From: Gymnopilus junonius
Lineage: Eukaryota > Basidiomycota > Agaricomycetes > Agaricales > Galerinaceae
DNA: 64,000 nucleotides
Direction of reading: 5' to 3'
Assembly: GCA_015501075.1 (NCBI GenBank)
Contig: JADNYJ010000050.1
Span: 124,001-188,000, forward strand
Shown here: piece after piece, positions 36,712 to 47,318 of the stretch
How the letters are laid out: every line of letters begins with the position of its first letter
Position numbering within the stretch: position 1 is the first letter of the stretch
Program-made: the position numbers and the translations under genes
The notes under the pieces: generated by a model
The model's database searches: none
What the model was told of the DNA's origin: nothing
Seen by the model: only the letters and a program-made list of their open reading frames with translations

Positions 36712-37748
36712 ATGTCCGACTCTTTCCCTGATGTATCCTCAGCGACGGCTCAGAAATTGGCTACTGCTAAACAAAAGAAAGAAACCGCGGACGAGGCCTT
36801 CAAACAAGGAAATGTGAAAGATGGTGGGTGGGCTCGCATTATTTTTTGGCCCTTACTTGCAGTTCTAATGCTTTGTTTAGCGTTGAAATCTTATCATGAG
36901 GTGATCGCGTTGATTGCGGCACAGTTGAACCATGGGCTCATACCTTCAACCGTTTCCCTTAGGCGCTCATGTACCTGCTGGGATTGGACAAGTCTGTCTT
37001 TCTTTCTGGTTATTAAGACTGTATTGACTGAACAAATGTGTAGGAATGCATTGCAGAGCATCGGAATTGCTTCCAAACCTGCTCCTTCTTCTGATCAAAC
37101 GGACGGCAAAGTCAAGGAAAGGACAGAGGTTCGTCTCCAGAACGATGTATCCCCTCCCTGTCTGATACGAATTCGAGGTCGATGACATACTGGAGAAGAT
37201 CTATGCGAATATGTCTGCCTGTCATTTGAAGAATCAAAATTGGAAACGAGCTGTAGAAACAGCCGACAAGGTGTGCCACATGTTATAGGCGATATGAAGT
37301 GTATTCATCGAAGATATCCACGGTAGGCGCTAGCCAAGAACGAGAATAACTACAAGGCAATGTTCCGAAAAGGGAAGGCACTAGGCGAACAAGGTTTCTA
37401 TGACAAGGCGGTCAAGGTTTTGGAAGACCTGAAGAAGAAGAACCCTTCAGGTAATATCTTCGCCCCGCCGTGTCGCTGATACTCACCGATAGTATTATTC
37501 TACAGATGTAACACTAGTTGACCAAGAACTTGCTCGACTAAAGGCAATCGATGACGAAAGGGAAAGAGTACACAAGAAGAAAATGAAAGGTAGGTTGCAG
37601 GATCATGCATTGCCTATTCCATGTCTTTTGTACTAAATACGTTCTAGGTTTCCTCAACAAGGCCGAGAAGAAGGGCGAAGCTTTGTTTGATGAATCAACG
37701 GAACCTACTGCGATCAAGTCTGCCTTCATAGAAGAGGTCAAAGACTGA
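36712..37748 (+). CDS. Small tetratricopeptide-repeat (TPR) protein
   Basis: About 225 residues from seven small exons. The arrangement is that of a three-TPR adaptor similar to TTC9- or FKBP-type TPR domains: helix pair 1 in KQKKETADEAFKQGNVKDAL continuing to KSYHEALMYLLGL; helix pair 2 in KIYANMSACHLKNQNWKRAV; helix pair 3 in ENNYKAMFRKGKALGEQGFY, followed by DKAVKVLEDLKKKNPS. A charged C-terminal helix (ELARLKAIDDERERVHKKKM) closes the domain, as is usual for carboxylate-clamp TPRs, ending in AFIEEVKD. Lys/Arg residues at the expected clamp positions suggest binding to the tail of Hsp70 or Hsp90, by inference. All introns are GT–AG. No catalytic domain is attached. It pairs head to head with the small membrane protein gene. 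Confidence 0.8.
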
Positions 37749-37999
37749 ATGAATCGCAGAATCCTTCTCAACATCCGTAGTCCTTCGTGTTATCCTGTTG
37801 CTTGCATTGTGTATTCATATCATTTGCATCTTCTTTGCTCCTTGATTCTGGATTTGGAATATGATGGGACCTGTTCATCCATCCTCTTGCATTCATTTCA
37901 TTGTACATATAATTACTTCATAAACACGGTTTCAAAAAATCTTCTTCAAAATTGTATTACTTCAAAACTGTTGTTGCAAAATGTGAGTGGTGAGACTTG

Positions 38000-39372
38000 C
38001 TATGTCAACCTGACAACATCCTTGTTGACAAAAGAACCGACATCGAACCCAGTCTCAGGCCTGGAAATAACCCCGGCTTTTTCAAGGACACTGCATAGTG
38101 TCATAAGTTAGGCATAGAACTGAAAAAAAGAAAACAATATAATTACCTGAGAGTGTCGGATATGACTTTGGTTGGAATTTCTGAGCAATTCTGCGGATAG
38201 CTGACTGTCTTTAGCCAAGCCTTGAAAGAAAGTTTTTGAAATTTTAGAGAGGATCGGTGAAGCACGCAAATAACATACTTCAACATCTTCCTTCCTATAT
38301 CCAAACTTTGATTCAATGAATGGCACATTTTTGGTAGCCCTTGAGTCCTCTGAATTGAAGTCGTTTACAAATTTCGTCAAACCATTTAGAAAAGCACCGA
38401 TGTCCATAGACTGTGCACGATCTGGGTGTGCTGCTATTAACCAGGAAGGCCAGGGTGTTGGCACGGAACCAATCTGGGCAGTTGTTTAACCCAGGCGCCG
38501 TTACTTAGGTGCTGGATAACTCACAAAACGAGCTTCTCCAGCATCGACGAATGGTTTAGTGGTAAACCATTCCCACATGAAAGCGCTCGTGGACCCATCG
38601 TTCACGGAATCGATGAGACCACGGACATCATTGTTCACTGGATTGTATTTCCGACTTTTATATACCTTGACTTGTCAACAGTAGTGGGTTCATACCTTGA
38701 AATTTCAAGCCATCCGTTGGCCACCCTTGCTGTAAAGCCATAACGTAGGCCATCGTATAACTTCCGCTGTAAACCCTTTGTCAACCCTTGCAGAAACACT
38801 GAAGTTCTCGTGAAGCGTGCCTTCCATAGCGAGAAATTCCAATTGTAGTTTCCTTCAAATCCTCGATACTATTAAACTTCGATTTGGTTCCCGTGATGAC
38901 AGCCCTTATTGACGTTCTTCTAAATGTCCAAATACCAGCGCTTTTGTCATACTCACCAGTTCAGGGGAGTAGAAACGAAGCTTCCGACGAGTTTGTATGC
39001 CTTGGAACCATTGGCAATTCCGGTGATCAGTGGATCTGTGAGTGCACTACACTCCATGACCTTAGAAGACTGGAAATTGACACGTCTTCACCATGAACTC
39101 GAAAGCGTACATTGCGACATCAATTTCGTCATTGGTCAACCGGGAAATGAGCTGGCCGGTACCGCCTGTTGCGGGAAGTCAGCCCCAGGAGAGATTGTAG
39201 GAAATACATGGCGTACTGGGACACTCGACAAGGGTGAATGTCTTTTCCCCATCTTCCTCCGCGAATCGAAGAAGGGGACTTGAGAAGTGCTCCCTAACTA
39301 GGCCAATAATTCATATAAGTTCTGCATGCAATAATATAATGAGTCCCCACCATATCCAATTCTAAGAGGCAT
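38000..39372 (-). CDS. Ca3427-like periplasmic-binding-fold (PBP2) protein
   Basis: Fungal protein with a type 2 periplasmic-binding fold related to the NMT1/ThiY superfamily and named after Candida Ca3427. The ligand is unknown; a small-molecule sensing or thiamine-pyrimidine-like function is only family inference. The spliced product is about 300 residues from nine exons: MPLRIGYV, FTLVECPSGTGQLISRLTND, ALTDPLITGIANGSKAYKLV, SVNDGSTSAFMWEWFTTKPF, VPTPWPSWLIAAHPDRA, KFGYRKEDVE, and the end FDVGSFVNKDVVRLT. One intron (38767–38820) has a GC donor rather than GT; with it the protein reads SRYGSGSYTMAYVMALQQGW without a gap. The last stop is at 38000–38002. No signal peptide is evident, so it is probably cytosolic. 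It is transcribed away from the TERT gene, with 265 bases between the starts. Confidence 0.86.
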
Positions 39373-39637
39373 TTTGACACCCGAGATGAAGCTTCAGTGT
39401 TCGAACCAAGTTTGAACGAGCAGAAGAAACGTAGACTAAGATATTTAATCAGCACTAATCTTATCGGCGGAATTGTCGAACGTCACGTCGCGTGATAACC
39501 GTGATAGCGCGTCAAACCGTGACGAAGAGTTCGGCCCCTTCGCCCCTGAACTAAGAACTTGTTCTCTTTCCTGAACTTTCCCTGGACAGGTGCTTCAACA
39601 TTGCCAAAAAAACGTCAAATTTTGGTATCGAACCCTG
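39373..39637. promoter_or_regulatory. Shared divergent promoter, PBP-like gene / TERT
   Basis: Both flanking genes start at the edges of this 265-base interval. It contains the 7-bp inverted repeat CGTCACG (39481–39487) and CGTGACG (39518–39524), with two copies of CGTGATA between them. No TATA box is obvious. Confidence 0.5.
39481..39524. repeat. Inverted repeat with internal direct repeats in the TERT promoter
   Basis: Arms CGTCACG and CGTGACG are exact reverse complements, 30 bases apart. Two direct copies of CGTGATA lie between the arms, ten bases apart. CGTCA/TGACG is the half-site type bound by bZIP (CRE-like) factors, which is a hint only. Confidence 0.45.
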
Positions 39638-42600
39638 ATGTCTCACAGGAGGAATATGTCGAATCCTACTTTATTACTTTCTGGGTCTTCCATTCTGAAC
39701 AAATACTACCCCAAGGTGCAAGACCTTCACAACTATCTCAACAGCATCATAGTTGACTACCCGGTGACCGACTTCAGCTTGCAGACTCAGATTCTGAATG
39801 AATCGGACTCGAAAAGCTATTCCGATTTTCTAAAGACTACATACATCGGATTAAAGGATGTAAACCCGTTGAGGTTTCAACGAAGTTCTTCGGAGTTAGA
39901 AATGCGCCAAGTAAGTCTCCTTACGGTCTTCCCTACTGTTATGCTAGACTTAACTCTCTACAGGTTTTGGACCAAGCTCAAATGCGACTCTTTAGAAACA
40001 GACGACCTCAGAATATCATTACTGCTGGATATCGAATTGTGAGAATCAACTCCTTCGTAAATTTAAGTGATCGATGACGAACCATTTAGGCATTGTATGA
40101 TGGGGACAAGGGGAAACGGGGAGGGGAAAGACCTGGTATCACGAACTACTTTCTAAACACTGTGATTACGGCATTTCAAGCACTTGAATGGGAGACCTTG
40201 CTCATAAGGTAAGCTCTTGTAAGATCTTGACCAGCTCGCCTAATAGATTTAATTAGGATTGGGGTAGATGCTATGATTCATCTTTTAACTCAAACGTCAA
40301 TATTTGTGGCCTTACCGAATGGCTGTCTGTGCCAACTGGCAGGGGAACCCGTGATTCATGCTATACCACAGGTGCATAACATTGAATTACCTCGCTTAGC
40401 TGGCAAACGCCCCCGAGATCGAGCGGATTACGATCAAAGCCCTAGAAAGCGCCGGAAGTTGGACCGTACTGACTGTCAGCAAAATTGTTATAAAAATGTT
40501 TCTGGAAAAAGGTAAGTCTGGCTCCAAGGCATTTAGGAAAACTTCATGACCAATCTTTCAGCATGTCCCCTGCGAAGATAACATTTACCCGTGTTCGACT
40601 ATTTTATTCAAGACCAAATTATGTACCGCACACAAACCATGTAGCTGTTGGTCTGCCACTGCGACGTTAGTGTTCGTGCATTTTTGCTGCCCTTTGTCAC
40701 TAACTAGAACCATAGATGTGCTAAACCGGATCCATCCTTCTTACCTACAAAACTCGAAGGCCAAAGCTTCAGACCTCTGTGCTCAGAGTGCTCACCAGAT
40801 TGCTGAACAAGCCAGACAACTCTCTAAGTATGTTTTTGCTAGACAATATGGGCTTAATACTCCTTTCCACTCCGCCGGGACGAAGGGCTCATCGTTCAAT
40901 TTTGGAGATTACATTGATCGGGAGCCAGAAATAAAGGTATCCGAGAACTACTTTAATATTCTGCATATCCTGATGGCGTGGACCTCCGGTAGGCAAAGGG
41001 GCCGTGCAAAACACCGAAACGTTTGAAAGATGTGCTACCTATTATTGAGAAATTAATACGCCGTCATGCTAGGTGCGGTTATGTACCGCTTCGAGATATA
41101 GCCTGTCCTTCAAAGGTTAGTGCTTTCTACAACTGTCACTTGGATCCGTCTTCACAGTAGGCATTCGTAGGTCAGACGCACTGGCGTCAAAGGCTTTGAT
41201 AGTAGTATTATTCTCGTGCTTGCTTTTCCTACCTTTTGATTTGCTCCGTCTCACGTTGTTTGCAGGAAATGATGTCCGAAACGTCGGTTCAGCTTCGTTC
41301 TCAAATTTCTCTAGGTTCGGGAAATACGTCCATCGATTCTGCTGGGAACTCTATCCTGCCTATGGGGCATACGCAAGCGCAGAAGTATGCCAAACAAAAG
41401 CCACGCTTCATCGAGTTCGCCTGCAGTCATCAAGAGGTGCACAAAGTCTTTGCTTGCCGTCGAAGTGGATGTCTGAATACTAATCTTTAGGTCTTTCGAT
41501 ATGTTGTTCTCGTAACTAATGCCGTCATTCCAAAATCGTTCTGGGGCTCAAAAAGCAATCTCAGGCTTGTATTTCGCTGTAAGAGTTTGCGTTTTGACAA
41601 TACTTTGGTCTAATTTCTTGTTTGTGAAGATGTCAAAGAATTCATCAGCTGTCGACGTTACGAAACATTGAACCTACACTACATCCTACAAAATTTCAGC
41701 ACCACGTCATGTGACTGGTTGTCCCCGCCTCGCAGCCAAAGCCAAAGTAGAGTATCCGTCTCAGACTCATTGAAACGCCGAGAATTGCTGGAAGATTTCC
41801 TGTTCTGGTATTTTGATTCATTCGTATTGCCATTACTGAAGGTGCGTCTTTTGCATCCGACGGTGATGGTCCTTGACGATTTACACGTTGCAGACAACCT
41901 TCTATGTCACAGATTCATCTGCTTTTCGTAATCAGGTATTATACTTCAGGCATGACGATTGGGCCATACTATGTACACCTCTAATAGAAAGGCTTACATC
42001 TTCTACCTTCGAGAGGTTGACCGACGTAAGATACCTTTAAAACTGGACAGAAAATTGCTAATCTATTTCACACAGCTTGAAGCGGGCCAAATTCTGAGGC
42101 AGCGCAAGCTCGGGTTCTCCTTCGTTCGGTTACTTCCAAAAGATACAGGCGTCAGACCGATTGTAAACCTTAGGAGGAAAAAGGCAACTACTCAAGTAAG
42201 TTCCTGAGGTTTTCGGTTTAGGTGTTTCGTAAAAGCAATTCCTGGCCAGGGATCTTTCACAACTGAGCAATCCATCAACCAAATCCTTCAAGCTGCTTTT
42301 GCTATCCTGACATACGAGCGTGTGAGCAACTAGAAAGCTGTACTACAGAACTACATTCACCCTTCCATACGCAGACCAATCAGCCGGAACGCCTTGGAGC
42401 ATCTATATTCGGTCCCGACGATATTTATTCTAAGCTTAAGAAATTCAAGGAAAGCCTTCCTCGGGATGCCAATGGTGCCCTGTAAGTACAGCAACTCGGC
42501 TCTGATGGCAGCACGACTGAACCAAGTTTTACAGACAGAAGCTCTATTTCGTGAAGCTTGATGTGCAAGCATGCTTCGATACCATTGAGCAGACGAAATT

Positions 42601-44341
42601 GTTGCAAATTCTGCACGAACTGATATCAGAGGTACCTGAGTCTGATCATATCTCTATGCTTTTCCGCAAACTTATCACACTCTTCAGGATAGATATATGA
42701 TGCAAAAGTTTGGCCAAATTAAAATTTCGGCCGACAAAGTCAAACGTTCGTATATCAAGAAAGCTTTCCCAGAAGGTCAGGAATATACAAGCCGAGATAT
42801 CAATTTGCTGATGTTATCCAAAGACGAACATCCGCATTTTCTTCGTCAAGCAGCAGATCTTGCAGATGTGTTACGCAATACAATTTTCGTTGATCAAGTA
42901 GGTGTGATCCGTCCTTTGCGTGTGGTCATGCGTTGACAATCTATCAGGTTGTTTATCCACTATCCAAAAGGCAGGATATCCTAGATCTGCTAGAGGAACA
43001 CATCACTGAGAACATCGTCAAGGTACCCAAATTTATATTTTTTGCTCCTTCAATTCATTTTGGCCTCTTTTCTAGATCGGCCCAAATTACTATCGACAGG
43101 TAGTGGGAATACCTCAAGGGTCCGTTTTATCATCTGTCTTGTGCTCGTTCTTCTATGGAGACCTCGAAAAGCAATTCCGAAAATTTAGAGAACATTCGCA
43201 AAGTGTACGCGTCCTTTTGAGTGTTGATCCAACTATGCCTCAGATCTTCCAGGTTCTACTTCGCCTTATCGATGACTACCTTTTCATCTCAACAAGTAGG
43301 GAAATAGCCGCAGAGTTTGTGGACATGATGAAGAAAGGTTGGTCCCGTCAACTCGTTTGTTGAGGAACGTCAATATGAATTCCTGAGTTAGGCCACCCAG
43401 AATATGGATGCTTTATTGCTCAAGAAAAGACACTCACAAACTTTGAGCATGGTGATAATGTCCTAAATGTGATCGATCCAAGCCAGCGAAGTACGCTTTC
43501 ACACTTAAGGTTAATTTCAGTGCGTCTGACGCTACACAGCCTTCCCTTGGTGTGGATATTCGATTAACATGCGAGACTTATCTGTTACTGTCGACTATAC
43601 ACGATACCAAGCATATGGTCCATTTCTCTTCCTCAACAAGCTGGAGTGTACTGGCTGATACTAAATAACAGGTATACGAAGCACTATGACTGTTGATAGA
43701 GGCAGGCGACCTGGAGCAACTTTCAGCTATAAATTACTGCAGTAAGCAGCAGAGCATCACCCGCACTCATAAATATTTTACCTGACGAAATTTGATAGGT
43801 TAGCGCAAGCCAAAAGCCACCCCATTTTTTCTGACAGGGATCTCAACACGGAGCACGTCGTTTATCTCAATGTATATCAAAACCTCCTTATGACAGCGAT
43901 GAAAATGCACGAATATATTCGTGAATGGACTCCGAAAAAGAAATGTCATACCACTTTCCTTCGCAGTAAGTGCCCCATGAAGTGAAGTTCGCTGCATTAA
44001 GCCTTACATTCCCAAGACATCGTTGAACAGACAATCCTTTATAACTATACGACTGTCCGTGGTCAAGCTCGGCGGAAAGGTGCTAACTCTGAGATTAACA
44101 GAAATATCGTTGTGTGGTATGTTGACACGCTAGCGTCCGTTTACCGATGCGTGGCTAATAGCGATCCAGGCTGGGTAATCGCGCATTCCATTATGTTCTC
44201 AGTCGAACACCCCAGAAGTACAGGTCTTTGGTGGCATATCTCAACTTTGAGATGAGAAGAGCAAAATATAGGCAGTACCGTCGACGATTTAAGACCTTAG
44301 TGAAGGAGGGCCAGGCTGGGCTTGCAGATATCCCGAGATGA
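39638..44341 (+). CDS. TERT: Telomerase reverse transcriptase
   Basis: Catalytic subunit that copies the telomerase RNA template onto chromosome ends. More than fifteen small exons give about 1,200 residues. Seen in order: the TEN-type N-terminus (ILNKYYPKVQDLHNYL; DAMIHLLTQTSIFVALPNGC) and the RNA-binding domain (FTRVRLFYSRPNYVPHTNH; QARQLSKYVFARQYGLNTPF; HARCGYVPLRDIACPSK). The T motif FYVTDSSAFRNQVLYFRHDDW is split by introns near 41900. Motif 1/2 is LGFSFVRLLPKDTGVRPIVN and motif A is VKLDVQACFDTIEQ (Asp at 42560). Motif B' is GIPQGSVLSSVLCSFFYGD, motif C is LRLIDDYLF (Asp pair at 43270–43275), and motif E is FPWCGYSIN. The thumb/CTE ends LVKEGQAGLADIPR. All three catalytic aspartates are present and I found no frame break. 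The ATG at 39638 is the first in frame; a second at 39656 is an alternative. Confidence 0.96.
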
Positions 44342-44786
44342 GCACCATGACAGTTACAAGGGTGTCGCTTTCCATGCCGTCTTTGCCAGGCCTTCGCGCA
44401 CTATGACATAGCCGACAAAGACACTTTCACGTGTGATGGACATTCGTGGCTGTCGTTTCGTATGCATCGGGCCCCGGCGGAAGATCTTACCTTACAGATC
44501 CAGAAGTAGCAGCAGGTTACAGCGTAAGATGCTGTTGCGTGTTCAAGTGAATAGAACAATACTCGTTTATACGTTGACTGTCCATTGAAAAGGAAACAAA
44601 TTGAGCCAAAGATGGCTAGAGACATGGAAAGTTTTGGGCCACTTAGGTCAAGAAGCGTCATGGTTGTAGACAAGAAACGTGAGAGTTCGGGCTAACCGGC
44701 ACCGGAATGCGCGCCTTGGATGTCGTAGTATGTAGAACTACGACGAGAAAAAATAAAGATGGTGCATATGAATTCGACCCCCATAA
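44342..44786. other. Intergenic, TERT 3' end to GPX promoter
   Basis: About 450 bases. The 90-codon minus-strand frame at 44401–44673 has no support. Contains the short hairpin at 44722–44744, 43 bases before the GPX start. Nothing else was seen. Confidence 0.45.
44722..44744. repeat. 8-bp stem, 7-base loop inverted repeat upstream of GPX
   Basis: GTCGTAGT at 44722–44729 pairs perfectly with ACTACGAC at 44737–44744. Located in the GPX promoter or 5' leader it could be a dimeric-factor site or an RNA hairpin; neither is shown. Confidence 0.4.
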
Positions 44787-45656
44787 ATGATCACGCCTTC
44801 GTCCATGAGATTGCTCAGCAACTTCCGGAATTGCTTAAATAACTCGTCTCTGGTCTACCTCAGGACATCTCTTTTCCTTCAAGTGCCCCCCTTAAGCATA
44901 CTAAGCCACCGTTTGTCATATTCTACAATGTCTAGCACTACTGGCTTCTATTCACTCAAAGCTGAGCTCCCTGGGGGCAAGACCTTTGACTTTGCCGACC
45001 TCAAGGGAAAGACGGTGTTGATCGTGAATGTAGCCTCTAAATGGTGCGGCTGCCTCTCGATTTGTTAACCTTCTCTGATATTAAACGACGGTTTGCAGTG
45101 GATTTACTCCTCAGTATAAAGGTGCGATTGGTCAAGGGTTTATCGACGCACAAGATGATAGTAATTGCATTTTCTGGCATTCCACTTGTCAGGTCTTCAG
45201 GCCTTGTATGACAAGTACAAAAATCAAGATTTCGAGATTCTCGGTTTTCCATGCAACCAGGTGTGTCGTTTTGGGCCAACATTTGCAAATACGTCATGTC
45301 TAATCGCGTTGCAGTTCGGCGGTCAAGAGCCAGCAGACGATGATGGTATCAAGGAATTTTGCACGCTCAATCATGGTGTTACCTTTCCCTTGATGAGAAA
45401 GTCGGAAGTGAATGGTGACAATACCAATGAAGTTTACAAGTGGTTAAAGAGCGAGAAAGCAGGCTTGCTGGGTCTTACTCGCATCAAGGTTGGTGAAGTT
45501 ACTTGATACCTGCTCCTGCAATCCACTAAGATATGGACTTCATTCCAGTGGAACTTTGAGAAATTCCTTGTCGACAAGAACGGAAAGGTCGTGGAAAGAT
45601 GGGCGTCTACTACGACACCGGAGGCAATCGATGCTGAAGTTGCCAAAATCGTCTAA
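44787..45656 (+). CDS. Glutathione peroxidase / thioredoxin peroxidase (GPX)
   Basis: Thiol peroxidase of the Hyr1/Gpx3 type that reduces hydroperoxides with thioredoxin or glutathione; the yeast homologue also relays H2O2 signals to Yap1. From the internal ATG at 44938 the protein is about 160 residues (MSSTTGFYSLKAELPGGK). From the upstream ATG at 44787 it has about 50 extra residues rich in Leu, Ser, Arg and Asn with no acidic residue, as in a mitochondrial presequence. Peroxidatic Cys lies in ASKCGFTPQYKGLQ, a codon split by the first intron. The Gln is in the GFPCNQFGGQEP motif, which also holds the conserved second Cys, and the Trp/Asn pair is in IKWNFEKFLVDKNGKV. Four introns, all canonical. 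It has Cys, not selenocysteine. Two starts may give cytosolic and mitochondrial forms, as inferred from sequence. Confidence 0.92.
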
Positions 45657-45861
45657 CCGCATCTCAAATCTCGTCAGGCAATAATACCTCAAGGAAACAC
45701 GTATGATGGAATCAATTGAAGGAAGAAGGTATACCTTTGCATTTGTAGTGAATTTGGGTAGGCGCAAATATGTGTCCTAGTCGTAGATATGTAATAAATA
45801 GGCTTCTAACCCATTATCCCCCCCAACCTATTGAAGATATAATCGCACGCCATGTTCCATC

Positions 45862-47132
45862 TCAGCGCAGTGCTGGTACGAGGCATCCGATGAACGTAAG
45901 CAACGACGAACGATACAAAGCCCCATAACCCTCTTCCTTGATGATTCGATCAAGGCAGTTTTTAAAGCCAAGATAGGGCTGATGCTCAGTGGTCAAGCTC
46001 AAAGGTGTTTGGTCAAAAAACACCATCGTCGAATCGTGGTTCATAAGCTTACCTGAGATAAGACGGAGGGGCAAAGTCACCAGCGTCTGACAACTTCTCT
46101 GAATGCCTACTTTTTACTGAATCAGAATTGTCATGCAAAGGCCGGATTGCCAGTCGAGTAACAATCACATCCATGGGAGCGAGAAAGGCGACGGAAACGA
46201 TTGCTATCAACCAGTAAGCAGCAACTTTAGCCCACTCGTTCCAAACAGGATGGTGGAAGACTTTCCACCATTCTTCGTTATCATAGTGATTGAGGAGAGG
46301 GCCCACGCTACCAAGCTTTGAGTACAGTATTTGTATGATGAACATGTCGAAGAAGATCTGCGCCAGGTAGGGCAACACGAGTCCCGATTGATAGAGTGAT
46401 TTAAATGGGTGATGCCGCTCGTACTCTGAAAATAGAAGGCGAAGCATCTCTTTGGGTGCAGAGTAAAGAATTTTACGGTGTGTGGTGATAATTCTGGTGT
46501 TGAAAATGTTAGAAAAGGAAAGGATGGGTAGGAACCGTTTGAAGTTACCGATATGTTGTGACCATAAAGAGCAAGTAGAAGAGATTACAAGGAAGTATTG
46601 TGTAATAATTGTCGGAAAAGGATAATGGTGCTGGCGAAACGTAGGCCCGACGAAAGAATAAGATGGAAAATAAGCCAGGGACTAGGAAAGGTCAGGTCAC
46701 AAAAACTTCGCGTTCAAGTATGCTGCAGCTTACATATTCCTTTGAATAGACCTTCCAGCTTCTAAAGGAAATAAGACAGCATTACGGGAAACTGACGGTC
46801 CAACTTGAAAAGCATACCTCTTCTTTCCAGACCTTCTTGAATACGCTAAGGAAAGTAGGTGATGGAGTCCTGAGCACATCGACATTGTCGGAGAAGTTCT
46901 GAAAATTTGCCTCCTTTATGTCCTCATTGACATGGAGGCCATCACAACCGCTCGCCTCCGGTTCAACACTTGTTGCAGCAGAGGTTATGACTCCCGTGGA
47001 TTGGGGAATGGCTATCGGCAAGGTGTCAACGGTTGGACCGAACCTTCCATCCTTTTTATGATAAGTTGCTCTATATCGGACGACCGTTCCTACAATGGGG
47101 ACAGGCAGAGCGAGGAATAGCACGTCTAGCAT
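45862..47132 (-). CDS. Mitochondrial-carrier-like membrane protein
   Basis: Divergent member of the basidiomycete proteins with mitochondrial-carrier-like repeats; the substrate is unknown. Exons read MLDVLFLALPVPIVGTVVRY, a spacer with Ser/Thr/Asp, then a matrix-helix-like motif FKKVWKEEKLEGLFKGI formed across the intron near 46760–46816. Hydrophobic segments and a short exon around 46560–46680 follow, then KVAAYWLIAIVSVAFLAPMD with the continuation VIVTRLAIRP, which is the PxDxxxxR-type signature of a carrier repeat. The last exon holds PYLGFKNCLDRIIKEEGYGA, a second such signature segment, followed by LYRSSLLTFIGCLVPALR. The final intron (54 nt, acceptor just before SLTTEHQPYLGF) keeps the frame. 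It is longer and less regular than classical carriers, so transport is not assured; a structural or outer-membrane role is possible. Confidence 0.65.
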
Positions 47133-47318
47133 GTCGTCGTCGGTTCGAAAGGAACAAGAGTGCACGGATCAAAGTCAAACAATTCAAGAGGTCCAAAAAT
47201 AGATTGATGGGTATCTTCTACATACAAATGAATGCGTGGTATAGACTGAAAGATGAAAGATGTATGACTGAAAAACAGCGTCTAGGCCCTTGAAATAAAA
47301 AATGACGTGATAGCCCTT

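Noticed and set aside
44401..44673. 90-codon minus-strand frame between TERT and GPX
   Set aside because: No family features and no splice extension; probably the TERT 3' UTR in antisense.
45862..46080. Frameshift in the last exon of the carrier-like gene
   Set aside because: A canonical 54-nt intron with acceptor just before SLTTEHQPYLGF restores the frame, so no lesion is needed.
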